Of a stretch of 64,000 nucleotides of DNA, positions 41,810-50,103 are shown one piece after another. Position numbers and translations under genes: made by a program. The notes under the pieces are model-generated. The model searched no databases, had not been told where the DNA came from, and saw nothing but the letters and a program-made list of their open reading frames with translations. Source of the DNA: Oscillospiraceae bacterium (GTDB taxonomy: Bacteria; Bacillota; Clostridia; Oscillospirales; Acutalibacteraceae); contig WQWM01000008.1 of the NCBI GenBank assembly GCA_009785335.1, positions 1 through 64,000 of the forward strand, in the 5' to 3' direction. Each line of letters opens with the position of its first letter. Positions within the stretch are counted from its first letter, which is position 1.

Positions 41810-41874
41810 AAAGCCAAAAACTATTATACACCAGCACTCGCCATTTGTCAATAGTTTTTTGGAAAAAATTTTAA

Positions 41875-42129
41875 TTAGCGGCTAAAGAACAAAAACAGCA
41901 ACGTAGAGCCAAGCGTGAGCACGAAGAAAATACCCGTGCCAACTTTGGTGTATTTCACCAGTTTGTCTTCAAACGAGCGGCCTTTGGTTTTGCCAAACAG
42001 GTTTTCGGCTCCGCCGGCGATAACGCCACTGAGCCCCTGCGATTTGCTTTCTTGCAGCATAATGAGGATAATGAGCGCAACAGAAAGTAAAATGATACTG
42101 CACGCCAAAATAACTTGATACCAACTCAT
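41875..42129 (-). CDS. secG: Preprotein translocase subunit SecG
   Basis: 84 aa from ATG 42129 (AGGATG upstream). Two hydrophobic helices (VILACSIILLSVALIILIML and FFVLTLGSTLLFLFF) around the conserved loop QESKSQGLSGVIAGGAENLFGK, which identifies SecG. It assists SecYE in protein export at the membrane. The tRNA cluster follows on the same strand about 65 bp downstream, so read-through is possible. Confidence 0.95.
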   Translation of the reverse strand: MSWYQVILACSIILLSVALIILIMLQESKSQGLSGVIAGGAENLFGKTKGRSFEDKLVKYTKVGTGIFFVLTLGSTLLFLFFSR

Positions 42130-42261
42130 GTTGTCATCCTGTCTTTCTAATCTGTGTATCTTAATAAATGTTTGCACAACACAATGCTAACGATTATTAT
42201 ATCACATCTTTTCACAAAAAGCAAGCCTTTTTTGAAAATTTTCACACACTAAGTTTTCCTC

Positions 42262-42290
42262 TTGACAAACCCGCCAAAATACGCTACAAT
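42262..42290 (+). promoter_or_regulatory. Promoter of the GPH-type transporter gene
   Basis: TTGACA (42262-42267), 17-nt spacer, TACAAT (42285-42290). The ATG used (42326) has AAGGGAGAA upstream. Confidence 0.8.
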
Positions 42291-42325
42291 TAATGTATAT
42301 TATTTTGTGCAAGGGAGAACGATTG

Positions 42326-43915
42326 ATGGCGATTTTTACCCCCGAAAGGCGCGAGCAAGTTCGCTATGCAGCGCGCCACCCCGTAACATTTTTGCGCGGA
42401 AGCGACCGCCCCCACGAAGAAATCCGCCCATGGGAGCAAGCCGTGCACATGCTAACGGGCTTGCTTGGGCTGCGCACGGGTTTCACTTGGCAGGACGGCT
42501 GGATTTTTCAAAACTACTTTCACATGAACCCCAATGCACAAGCCACGGCTGGCGCAGTGGCCTCTTTGGTGGATGGCGCAACCGATCCGATCATCGGCGG
42601 CTTCATGGACTCGAAAAATTATCCCATTCGCATTCAACGCTGGTTCATGCGCTTAGGCATGGTGATGGGGCCGCTGCTGCGCATATTACCCATTTTGGTT
42701 GTGGGATTAACCGACTGGCAACGCGTGGGACTCATTATTGCGTGCCGCTTTTTGGGCGATATTTTTGGCACACCCGGTTCCATCGGCGGCGAAAAAGTGT
42801 TCACGCACATCACGGGCAACGTGGACCAACGCTACCGCATTGCGTGGGCATGGGGGCTGGGGCAAACGGTGCACGAAATGCTTGTGCCCATCAGCGAAGG
42901 CTTGCTTGGTTTACGCGATATCTTGGGCTGGAACCCCCGCACGTTTATCCTCACTGGGTTGGGTGTGTTATATCTGCCCATGTTGTTCATTGATTTAGGG
43001 CAAAGCTTCGTAATTCAACGCCTGCCAGATCTTGAACGCCCACCGGTGCAATTCACTCTCTCGGGCTTCCTAAAAGAATTGCGAGATTGCTTCTGGATTA
43101 CCCGCCACAACAAGTATTTCTGGCTGGATAACTTTCAAGCTCTGTTTGGCGCAGCCAACCCCACCATCGCAGAGGGAGATTTCTTCCGTTTCAGCGGCGT
43201 GGAAAACTTGGTGAATATCGGCGGTGCACGCGGTGAAACGCTGATGTTTATTCGCAACAACGTGGTTTCCCTTCCCATCAACATCTTGGCACCGTTTGGC
43301 ATCAGCATTATCAAAGCTTTGGGCGGCCCGCGCAACACACAGGTGCTGCACGAAACCATTGGCTTGGTTTGCGGCACTGCACGCGCGGCCATGGGCATTC
43401 ACACCTTCCCGCGGGTAATGTTCCACTGGACGATGGAGACGTTCATTCGCACGTTTGGCCGCGTGAACCAAATGGCCGAGCGCATCAACCAGCTTGAGAT
43501 GTTTGACTATGTTGAATGGAAAACCGGCCGCCGCAGCGAGGGCGCAACCATCGCCATCAACGGCATCAAAAGCAAGATGATTACCAACAGTGTTAACGAA
43601 GTTGCCGGCCGACTGTTTGCCTACCACGTGCTGGGCTTTAGGCCAGAACTGGGCGTGGCTGGCGAAATTGGTCCTGATGGCAGTGTGTTGCCCGGGCAGG
43701 GCGAGCGTTACATGCGCTATATGCCGTTGCTATATCTCTGGCTTCCCTTAGCGAGTAATGCAGTAAGGTTGGTTGCGCGATTCTTATATCGTCACCCCAG
43801 TGAACTGCGTGACCAAGTGGAGGCCGATTTGGCCGAACGCCGTCGACTGGCTGAGGCAGAAAAAGCCCGCATGGCAGAAGAGCGCGAAACCGTCGGCGTG
43901 GGATTTGACGAATAA
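42326..43915 (+). CDS. MFS transporter of the GPH (MelB-like) type
   Basis: 529 aa from ATG 42326. A dozen hydrophobic segments and the helix-2/loop motif VDGATDPIIGGFMD, the equivalent of D-x-x-x-DPxxG in glycoside-pentoside-hexuronide cation symporters, where these aspartates bind Na+ or H+. Longer than MelB (about 460 aa), with an extra central hydrophilic stretch (about 395-450) and a charged C-terminal helix. The substrate is unknown; no sugar-cleaving gene is adjacent. Distant enough from MelB that substrate transfer is unsafe. Confidence 0.75.
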   Translation: MAIFTPERREQVRYAARHPVTFLRGSDRPHEEIRPWEQAVHMLTGLLGLRTGFTWQDGWIFQNYFHMNPNAQATAGAVASLVDGATDPIIGGFMDSKNYPIRIQRWFMRLGMVMGPLLRILPILVVGLTDWQRVGLIIACRFLGDIFGTPGSIGGEKVFTHITGNVDQRYRIAWAWGLGQTVHEMLVPISEGLLGLRDILGWNPRTFILTGLGVLYLPMLFIDLGQSFVIQRLPDLERPPVQFTLSGFLKELRDCFWITRHNKYFWLDNFQALFGAANPTIAEGDFFRFSGVENLVNIGGARGETLMFIRNNVVSLPINILAPFGISIIKALGGPRNTQVLHETIGLVCGTARAAMGIHTFPRVMFHWTMETFIRTFGRVNQMAERINQLEMFDYVEWKTGRRSEGATIAINGIKSKMITNSVNEVAGRLFAYHVLGFRPELGVAGEIGPDGSVLPGQGERYMRYMPLLYLWLPLASNAVRLVARFLYRHPSELRDQVEADLAERRRLAEAEKARMAEERETVGVGFDE

Positions 43916-43931
43916 TCAACTGAACAACAGA

Positions 43932-43970
43932 GCGAGTCGTCCATCATGGGCGGCTCGCCGTTTGATTTAA
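43932..43970 (+). terminator. Terminator after the transporter gene
   Basis: GCGAGTCGTCC pairs (with G-T pairs) with GGGCGGCTCGC, followed by CGTTTGATTT; 15 nt past the stop codon. Confidence 0.75.
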
Positions 43971-43997
43971 CGCTGCAACAATGGTGCCATGTTTTTT

Positions 43998-44358
43998 ATA
44001 ACCCGGGCGGCAAAATTGCCGCCCCTACAGGTTGCGGTTTTCTTCAAGTTTGGCGAATACGCCTATTTGAAGAGACGCCATTGCATAAAAAAGATGCGGC
44101 CCTATCGCGGGTTGCATCGTGAGAAAACGAAAAGCCTGCGCGCGAGGGTGCTCGCCGCAGATGCTGTAATCATTGAGCAAAAAAGATGTAATTTTCTCGC
44201 GGGAAATAAAATTCACGCTCTCACGAAAGTGAAAGCGCGATTTGTCTGCGGCGACTCGCCGCTAAGCATTGAATAAAAAAGATGCAACCCTATCGCGGGA
44301 ATAAAAAATCACGCATCCACGAAAGTGAAAGCGCGATTTGTGAGCGGCGACTCGCCGC
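43998..44358. repeat. REP-like palindrome and repeated R3 units upstream of tRNA-Ser
   Basis: A GGGCGGCAAAATTGCCGCCC palindrome (44006) is followed by R3 units: AAAAAAGATGC(G/A)...CCCTATCGCGGG (44091, 44277), TCGCGGGAA(A)TAAAA...TCACGAAAGTGAAAGCGCGATTTGT and GCGGCGACTCGCCGC at about 44250 and 44345. The last unit abuts the CCA end of tRNA-Ser. No gene here. Confidence 0.75.
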
Positions 44359-44449
44359 TGGCGGAGAAGGGGAGACTCGAACTCCCGCGCCGGTTGCCCG
44401 ACCTACGCCCTTAGCAGGGGCGCCTCGTCACCAACTTGAGTACTTCTCC
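44359..44449 (-). tRNA. tRNA-Ser (GCT)
   Basis: 91 nt with the long class II variable arm. Acceptor GGAGAAG/CTTCTCC, anticodon loop CTGCTAA, T arm AGTTCGAGTCT, CCA encoded at 44359-44361, directly adjoining an R3 repeat. Confidence 0.95.
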
Positions 44450-44520
44450 ACAAGGCAACAGATATATTATAACACAGCTTTGCGAAAAAATCAAGTGTTT
44501 TTACGAAATTTTCTGCATAA

Positions 44521-44556
44521 AAAACAACCGCCCAATCTAGGCGGCTGTGTTGTTTT
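44521..44556 (-). terminator. Terminator of the 193-aa membrane protein gene
   Basis: On the minus strand AAAACAAC-n-GCCGCC/GGCGG-n-GTTGTTTT: a 5-bp GC core extended by TTGTTTT/AAAACAA arms, ending in a T-run. Confidence 0.8.
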
Positions 44557-45136
44557 ATTTTTCGGCAAATTTGGCTTGCAGCATGTTCAACAATGCTTGC
44601 AGGTTTTCGTCGTGCTCGGGAGCTTTGCGCGCACGGTGCGGCGCAGTGAGTTTGACTTTGCGCGGCTTGCCATCAAGCAAAAAGTCCATCGTGATTTGCG
44701 TGTTTTTGAACACCTGGCCAGTTTTCACGCTCACATTAATCATTTGGTCAAAAGGCAGGGTAAGCTTATCAGACACCACAAACTTCGCACTGGTCAGCCG
44801 GATTTCGAGAAAGTAGATGTTCAGCCCGCCATCGCTCACGGTGAGCAATGTGCTACGAAACAGAAAAATAACCATCAGGCCTATCCACATGCCTGTGTAC
44901 GCGCCACCAGCAGCACCGCTAGTTAACAGCGCGACCAAGATTGCAGTAGCCAGCCAAACTAGCCCGCAACTGAGTATCGTCTTTGTGGTGTTGCCTGTCC
45001 ACAGCTTAAGCTTGCGCCCTGCCAAGGCAGTGAAGGTTTTTTCGTTGAGTTCTGTTTGGGTTTGCACAATGCGCGTGTTGCTTGCACCGGGCTCGAATTC
45101 CTCAATGGCCTGTTGAAATTTTTCATAGGTTGACAT
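44555..45136 (-). CDS. Two-helix membrane protein of unknown function
   Basis: 193 aa. A hydrophilic N-terminus (about 1-50), two close membrane helices (ILSCGLVWLATAILVALL; AYTGMWIGLMVIFLF, about 55-98), then a C-terminal cytoplasmic domain of beta-strands (LTVSDGGLNIYFLEIRL...KLTLPFDQMINVSVK), which resembles a PH-like YdbT/bPH domain in pattern. No family can be stated firmly. It starts 25 bp after the next zinc-ribbon gene ends and is likely co-transcribed with it. Confidence 0.68.
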   Translation of the reverse strand: MSTYEKFQQAIEEFEPGASNTRIVQTQTELNEKTFTALAGRKLKLWTGNTTKTILSCGLVWLATAILVALLTSGAAGGAYTGMWIGLMVIFLFRSTLLTVSDGGLNIYFLEIRLTSAKFVVSDKLTLPFDQMINVSVKTGQVFKNTQITMDFLLDGKPRKVKLTAPHRARKAPEHDENLQALLNMLQAKFAEK

Positions 45137-45160
45137 GTTAAATCTCCTCTGTCTTTTTAA

Positions 45161-45904
45161 TTAACCGGGCGTACGGATAGGCAGGATATTGGCAACTTCC
45201 TCGCTGGTTTCGGTGTTAATGCCATCACCCAAAATGCGCACCTGGAAGGTGTACATCGTGCCAGGGGTGAGGTTGCTGAACACTGGGCTTGGCTGCCAGC
45301 CAGTGAGCATGTTCAAGTCTGGCGGAATCGCCACAACCACGCGCCATTGCACCGTGCCGTTATGCGGGTTGGGCACCATGCTATGCAGCACAATCTGCGT
45401 GGGTGCAACCGACTGCGCGGTGGGGCGTGGCGGCGCAGGATGGCGGGGGATTGTGTGCGCAGTGGTCGTCGCTGTTGTGGTGGTTGTGGTTGGCGGGCGA
45501 GTGGTCGTGGTGGTTTGCACGCCAGTTTGCGTGGTCGTTGTTGCCGTCGTCGTCACGGTTGTGGTAACTTCCGTTGTCGTTTGATGTGTTGTTGTGTCAT
45601 CAGATTCTGTGGTGATGTACTCGGTGGTGGTCACATCGCCACCCACGGGAATATATTCACGCGGGCCAAACAAACCAACAGCGCCAAATTGCCACTCGGC
45701 CAGCAAAAGCAACCCAGCCAGCAACAAGGCAATCACCGCTGCCATGATAATAACCACGATGTTATTTTTTTTGTCCGCAGCCGATTGCACGGCAGGGGCG
45801 GGAGGAGGCGTATTCTGCGCAGGCGGGGGCGTAAATTCAGTGCCGCAGCCGCTGCAAAATTTCGCATCTTCGTTACATGATTTTCCACAATATCCGCACA
45901 ACAT
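45161..45904 (-). CDS. Zinc-ribbon, Thr-rich, single-helix membrane protein
   Basis: 247 aa. N-terminal Cys4 zinc ribbon (CGYCGKSCNEDAKFCSGCG), a Pro/Ala linker, one transmembrane helix (about 48-70, NIVVIIMAAVIALLLAGLLL), a stalk of about 75 residues with long Thr runs, and a C-terminal domain ending FSNLTPGTMYTFQVRILGDG, the pattern of a fibronectin type III strand. Topology: zinc ribbon inside, Thr stalk and FN3-like domain outside. The stalk is repetitive at DNA level (ACCACAACC-type). No function assigned. Confidence 0.75.
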   Translation of the reverse strand: MLCGYCGKSCNEDAKFCSGCGTEFTPPPAQNTPPPAPAVQSAADKKNNIVVIIMAAVIALLLAGLLLLAEWQFGAVGLFGPREYIPVGGDVTTTEYITTESDDTTTHQTTTEVTTTVTTTATTTTQTGVQTTTTTRPPTTTTTTATTTAHTIPRHPAPPRPTAQSVAPTQIVLHSMVPNPHNGTVQWRVVVAIPPDLNMLTGWQPSPVFSNLTPGTMYTFQVRILGDGINTETSEEVANILPIRTPG

Positions 45905-45984
45905 AGGTTTCTCTCCTTTGTTCGCTTAACTGGTCTTGGAGCTATATTATACACTATTTTTCACAAAATTGCAAGCACAAATTT

Positions 45985-46297
45985 TGGCTGCCACCTGCGA
46001 AGCGGCCAGTTTTTTGCTCTGCACCCCCTGTCCTGCGTGACATCCCCCTCTAAAGAGGGGGATTGAGGCTTGCTTTTTCGACTTTCGTAAATCGCTCCGC
46101 GAGCCTTCCTCACCCCTCGCGGCTCGGGGAGCTCCTTCCGGAGGAAGGAGCTGAGGCTTGTGCTTCGCACCCACCACCCCGCGCCTGCGGGCGCACCCCT
46201 CCACGGAGGGGAATGGGGCTTGCTACTTCAATTCACATAAATCATCCCCCGCGAAGCGGCATAGGTTTTTTTGGTTCTTTTTTTGCAAAAAAAGAAC
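45985..46297. repeat. Repeat block before cysE
   Basis: GGTGGCAGCCAAAA-adjacent CGAAGCGGCC segment, CTCTAAAGAGGGGGATTGAGG, the CTTCCTCACCCCTCGCGGCTCGG/GGAAGGAGC module (46098-46158), CGCGCCTGCGGGCGCACCCC, and the hairpin GTTCTTTTTTTGC-AAAAAAAGAAC (46274-46297). No gene in 45905-46316. Confidence 0.78.
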
Positions 46298-46316
46298 AAT
46301 CACGCTGCCAGTCGCG

Positions 46317-46946
46317 TCACTCTTTCGCCTCAAGCGCAGCTTCAAGTTGCGCCACACGCCGCCGCAATTTGCAGATTTCCTGCGCAATCACATCAGGCAC
46401 GTTGGTGTGGTCGTGGTGATCCACGCGGCTGCCATCTTGCTTCACCACATGAGCCAGCACGCCCGCGGCGGTGCTGTTGGGCGGTATCTCACGCATGACA
46501 ATGGCACCGGCGGCGATTTTGGAGTGATCACCCACTTTAAACGGCCCGAGCACCTTGGCACCAGCACCAATGAGCACCCCATTGCCGATGGTGGGGTGAC
46601 GTTTGCCGGTGTCTTTGCCGGTGCCGCCGAGGGTAACCCCTTGATAAATCGTCACATCGTCGCCGATTTCGCAGGTTTCGCCGATGACTACACCACAGCC
46701 ATGGTCGATGAACAGCCGTCTGCCCAGCGTGGCACCCGGATGGATTTCTATGCCTGTTTTGCGCACCACGCGCTGGCTGATTGCCCGGGCGACAAAAGGC
46801 ATATTATGCCGCCAAAACCAGTTGGCGCGGCGGTGGGCGCGCACAGCGAGCACGCCGGGATAAAGCAACAAAATTTCGATGGCATGGCGAGCAGCGGGGT
46901 CACGGTCGCGCACGGCCTGAATATCTTCTCGTAAACGGTTGAACAT
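46317..46946 (-). CDS. cysE: Serine O-acetyltransferase
   Basis: 209 aa from ATG 46946 (AAGGAGGG upstream). N-terminal helices, then left-handed beta-helix hexapeptide repeats (GIEIHPGATLGRRLFIDHG, GVTLGGTGKDTGKRHPTIG, AGAKVLGPF) with the catalytic His-Asp in FIDHGCG. It makes O-acetylserine from acetyl-CoA and serine, the first step to cysteine. The C-terminal tail after about 175 is a short coiled coil. No T-box is seen upstream. Confidence 0.95.
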   Translation of the reverse strand: MFNRLREDIQAVRDRDPAARHAIEILLLYPGVLAVRAHRRANWFWRHNMPFVARAISQRVVRKTGIEIHPGATLGRRLFIDHGCGVVIGETCEIGDDVTIYQGVTLGGTGKDTGKRHPTIGNGVLIGAGAKVLGPFKVGDHSKIAAGAIVMREIPPNSTAAGVLAHVVKQDGSRVDHHDHTNVPDVIAQEICKLRRRVAQLEAALEAKE

Positions 46947-47007
46947 AGCACCCTCCTTTGTATATCTTACGCGCATGCTGGGGGAATGTTGCGGAATGAC
47001 GCAATAA

Positions 47008-47510
47008 CCTCCCTCACCCCTCGCGACTCGGGGAGCTCCCTCCAGAGGAGAGAGCTAGAGCTTGTTGCCGAAAGTTAGATGTTTGGGCGATTTTGGCAAC
47101 TACTTCAGGCAAGTGATCATCAATTTCAATGTTTTGAAATCGCAGCACACGCAAGCCGTGTCCTGCAAGGTAAGCGTCGCGCTCTTTGTCATAGGCTTTT
47201 TGTTGCGGAGTATCGTGATATTCGCCATCTACCTCGATGACCAGCATGGCCTTCGGGCAGTAAAAATCCACAATGTAGCTGTCAATAATACGCTGTCGAT
47301 GCCATCGTTCAGGACGCTGTCGCAGACAATAGTACCACAAGCGATTTTCCTGTGAAGTTGCGTTGTTACGCATTTCTTGTGCGCGCACAAGCAAATCAAT
47401 GTTGCCCTTGGGCACACGATTAGATTGCATAACGTTGCACTTGCTCTCCGTTTAAGTCCCAGCTCCTCTCCTTTGGAGGGAGCTCCCCGCGCCGCGCGGG
47501 GTGAGGGAGG
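47008..47510. mobile_element. Candidate mobile unit: DUF559 gene between inverted repeats
   Basis: The left end (47008-47063) and right end (47454-47510) are inverted copies of a ~56-bp palindromic module (CCTCCCTCACCCC...GGGGAGCTCCCTCCA...GAGCT). They enclose one gene, DUF559. The right end touches the rel stop codon (47511-47513), as if inserted immediately after rel. Gene-less units with the same inverted ends lie at 5549-5712 and 62352-62495. Mobility is inference. Confidence 0.5.
47014..47430 (-). CDS. DUF559-domain putative endonuclease
   Basis: 138 aa. The domain (about 10-120) reads NNATSQENRLWYYCLR, then SYIVDFYCPKAMLVIEVDGEYH, with the D...ExD pattern of the PD-(D/E)xK-like/very-short-patch-repair fold, and RVLRFQNIEID. 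Family members are presumed nucleases of unknown role. The last ~12 residues (SSGGSSPSREG) are encoded by the left inverted repeat, so the element provides its stop. No good ribosome-binding site is visible near the ATG. Confidence 0.82.
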   Translation of the reverse strand: MQSNRVPKGNIDLLVRAQEMRNNATSQENRLWYYCLRQRPERWHRQRIIDSYIVDFYCPKAMLVIEVDGEYHDTPQQKAYDKERDAYLAGHGLRVLRFQNIEIDDHLPEVVAKIAQTSNFRQQALALSSGGSSPSREG

Positions 47511-49772
47511 CTAATACTCCACCTGCGTCACACCCTTCACCGCCTGCACTTTTTGGCGTATGGTATCGAGGTGCGAGCGACTGTGTACCGCGATAACGGC
47601 GCAAATCTTTGAGCTGCCATCACCGTTGGGGAATAGTTGCAGAGAGCTGACGTCCACGTGCATGTGCTTGAACACACCAGTCACATCTGCCAGCAAACCT
47701 GTGCGACCACTGGTGTATACAGTAATGTTGCCCAAATAGTCGTTGCTTGCAGTGTTGGTTTCCCACTTCGCTTGCAGCCAGCGATCGGGCTCAGGCGAAT
47801 TGGGAATGTCACGCGGGACATTCACGCAGCAGGTTTGATGCACGGTTACACCGCCGGGGCGAAACTGCGCATCGCGCACGCTGCCGCGGGTGATGTAGCC
47901 GATGATTTCATCCTGCGGCACAGGGTGGCAGCATTGGGCGAACTTCACCTGGCAGTTGTCGATGCCTTGCACCACCACGCCTTTGTCGCTGGTGATTTTC
48001 TTCAGTTTCACCTCTTGCTGTGCCCGCACGATTTTCTGATATTCTTCGCGCAGCAGCGGCAAAAAGCTTTGCATGCTCAGCCCGCCATAGCCCAGCGCGG
48101 CATAAAAACTTTCCAGCCGCACGGCAGTGGCGATGCCTTTGTCAAACTGCTTGCGATCCAGCACACGCAGCAGAATGTCCTCCCACTGGCTTGCGTCCAG
48201 CAGGGTAAAATTGCGGCGATGTTCGCCCTCCACCAGCTTTTGCCCGGTGAGGATATTTTCCTCGCGGCGTTCCTTCTTGAACCAATTGCGAATCTTCGTT
48301 TTGGCTTGGCTGGTCACCACCACTTGCAGCCAGTCGCGGCTGGGGCCACGGTCACGGTCGGCGCTGGTGAGAATTTCAACCACATCGCCGCTTTGCACTT
48401 GATAGGTGGCCGGCGCAATGCGGCCGTTGACTTTCGCCCCAGCAAAGCGATGCCCTACGCCCGTGTGCACAGCATAGGCAAAATCCAGCACGGTTGCGCC
48501 GAGTTTTAGCTCTTTGGCCTCACCCTTGGGTGTGACGGGGTAGACTTTCTCCATGGGCGAAATGTCGCTGCGGATGGCCGCCACCACGTCTTCCACGCTG
48601 TCTGCATCACGGTAGCTGTCAATGAGCTCCTGAATGCGGGCGAGTTGTTCCTCAAGACCGGTTTGGCGCTCGCCAATGCCTTGTTTATACTTCCAGTGCC
48701 CAGCCACGCCGCGCTCTGCGATTTCATGCATGTCCCAAGTGCGAATTTGCACCTCAAAGGGGATTTTATCTTCGCCCACCATCGTCAGATGCAGGGATTG
48801 ATAGCCGTTGGGTTTGGGTGAGCTGATGTAGTTCTTTTGCCGCTTGGGAATTTCGCGGTAAATTTGATGCACCCAACCCAGCACTGCCCAGCATTCTTCT
48901 TCGCTTTCCACAATCACACGCACGGCATAAATGTCGAAGATTTCCTCAAAACCGCGCCCTTGCGTAAAATGCTTGCGATAGATGCCATGCATGCTTTTCA
49001 CGCGGCCTTCCACGTGCACGCTGTTTTTTTGCACGCCGGATTCCGCAAAGCGCTTGCCCAAATGGTCGCGCAGGTTATTTTGAATAGTCTGCAAAAAAAT
49101 CTGCCGCTGTGCTTTGTCTGCGGCAAGCCAGGCGTCAATTTCCGCACAGCCATGGGGGTCAAGCGCGCGAATGGCGATGTCTTCCAGCTCCTCTTTAAAT
49201 AAACGAATACCCAGCATGTCTGCAATGGGCACATAAATGAGCATGGTTTCGTTGGCAATGCGCAGGCGGCTTTCCTCTTTGGGGTGAAAATGCAGCGTGC
49301 GCATGTTGTGCAGGCGATCGGCCAGTTTCACCACAATCACACGGAAATCACGCAGCATAGAAAGCAGCATTTTCATCACGTTTTCGGCTTGCGCAAGCTC
49401 TTGCGTGGCAAAGTTGAGCTTGCTGAGCTTGGTGAGCCCCTCCACCATGTGCCCAATGGACTCACCGAATCGCGCGTGAATATCCTGCTCAGTCACGTCA
49501 TCAACATCTTCCACCACATCGTGCAACAGCGCGGCAATCAGGCAATCCAGGTCAATCATTTCAATGTCCAACAATAGCTGCGCGGCGGCCACAGGGTGGG
49601 TGATATAAAGCTCACCCGAGTGACGCGGCTTGTTGGTGCTGTGCGCGGCTTCGGCAAACAAAAAGGCGTCATCCAGCCGCGCTAAATCCGCAGGCGTGAA
49701 GACCGCTTCGTTGGTGTTTGGCCAACAAAGTGCGGCGCAGCGGTTGCGCAGAGCGGTGTATTCAGGCAACAT
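47511..49772 (-). CDS. rel: Bifunctional (p)ppGpp synthetase/hydrolase Rel
   Basis: 753 aa from ATG 49772 (AAAAGGAGT upstream). HD hydrolase domain with YITHPVAAAQLL and ALLHDVVEDVDDV, synthetase domain with DIYAVRVIVES and SSPKPNGYQSLH, TGS domain (VYPVTPKGEAKELKLGATVLDFAY), a Cys/His region (VKFAQCCHPVPQDEIIGYITRG) and a C-terminal ACT domain. Hydrolase residues look intact. It makes and degrades the stringent-response alarmone on the ribosome. A TATAAT lies at 49809-49804 (minus), about 32 nt upstream. Confidence 0.95.
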   Translation of the reverse strand: MLPEYTALRNRCAALCWPNTNEAVFTPADLARLDDAFLFAEAAHSTNKPRHSGELYITHPVAAAQLLLDIEMIDLDCLIAALLHDVVEDVDDVTEQDIHARFGESIGHMVEGLTKLSKLNFATQELAQAENVMKMLLSMLRDFRVIVVKLADRLHNMRTLHFHPKEESRLRIANETMLIYVPIADMLGIRLFKEELEDIAIRALDPHGCAEIDAWLAADKAQRQIFLQTIQNNLRDHLGKRFAESGVQKNSVHVEGRVKSMHGIYRKHFTQGRGFEEIFDIYAVRVIVESEEECWAVLGWVHQIYREIPKRQKNYISSPKPNGYQSLHLTMVGEDKIPFEVQIRTWDMHEIAERGVAGHWKYKQGIGERQTGLEEQLARIQELIDSYRDADSVEDVVAAIRSDISPMEKVYPVTPKGEAKELKLGATVLDFAYAVHTGVGHRFAGAKVNGRIAPATYQVQSGDVVEILTSADRDRGPSRDWLQVVVTSQAKTKIRNWFKKERREENILTGQKLVEGEHRRNFTLLDASQWEDILLRVLDRKQFDKGIATAVRLESFYAALGYGGLSMQSFLPLLREEYQKIVRAQQEVKLKKITSDKGVVVQGIDNCQVKFAQCCHPVPQDEIIGYITRGSVRDAQFRPGGVTVHQTCCVNVPRDIPNSPEPDRWLQAKWETNTASNDYLGNITVYTSGRTGLLADVTGVFKHMHVDVSSLQLFPNGDGSSKICAVIAVHSRSHLDTIRQKVQAVKGVTQVEY

Positions 49773-49867
49773 GGCAAGACTCCTTTTTATCATAATCCTT
49801 TCTATTATAGCACATCTGGGGTGAATATTCAATAGGCGAGCCAATAAAACTTGAATACATAAAGAAA

Positions 49868-49915
49868 TGACCGCCCCTTAGTCTTCCCGGACTGGGCGGT
49901 TGCTTCTTTGAAGTT
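49868..49915. terminator. Orphan hairpin resembling the type I toxin terminator
   Basis: ACCGCCC-CTT-AGTC-TTCCCG-GACT-GGGCGGT followed by TGCTTCTTTG. The layout (GC stem, 2-3 nt bulge on the 5' side, second short stem, TTCTT tail) repeats that at 59980-60018. Here no small ORF with a start precedes it, so it may be the remnant of a second such locus or a lone terminator upstream of rel. Confidence 0.55.
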
Positions 49916-50103
49916 TTATAAAACGTACGGCGCTGCAAAGCAACGCCCTACAGGAGGTGAGAGCCAAAGGCTCTAGTTTTCTGCAATCATGAAGGTAAAA
50001 CCCCACGGCCTCGGGCCGATTTCCTGTAGGGCGAGGCTTTGCCCCGCCGTAGACAACATCTTCGCGTCAATATAACCGAACAAAACAGCCTTTTGCCAAA
50101 AGG
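49916..50103. repeat. GTAGGGCG-type repeat pair
   Basis: CGTACGGCGCTGCAAAGC-AACGCCCTACAGG and CCTGTAGGGCGAGGCTTT-GCCCCGCCGTAGAC face each other (49925-50055), with AGGAGGTGAGAGCC between; this last phrase resembles the ribosome-binding region of the 59892 peptide gene. No gene found. Confidence 0.55.

Noticed and set aside
44282-44926. 214-codon plus-strand ORF
   Set aside because: It crosses tRNA-Ser, a terminator and the antisense of the 44555-45136 gene; a chance frame.
49773-49844. Longer Rel N-terminus from 49844
   Set aside because: It overlaps the -10 box at 49804-49809; the ATG at 49772 has AAAAGGAGT and gives the normal Rel N-terminus.
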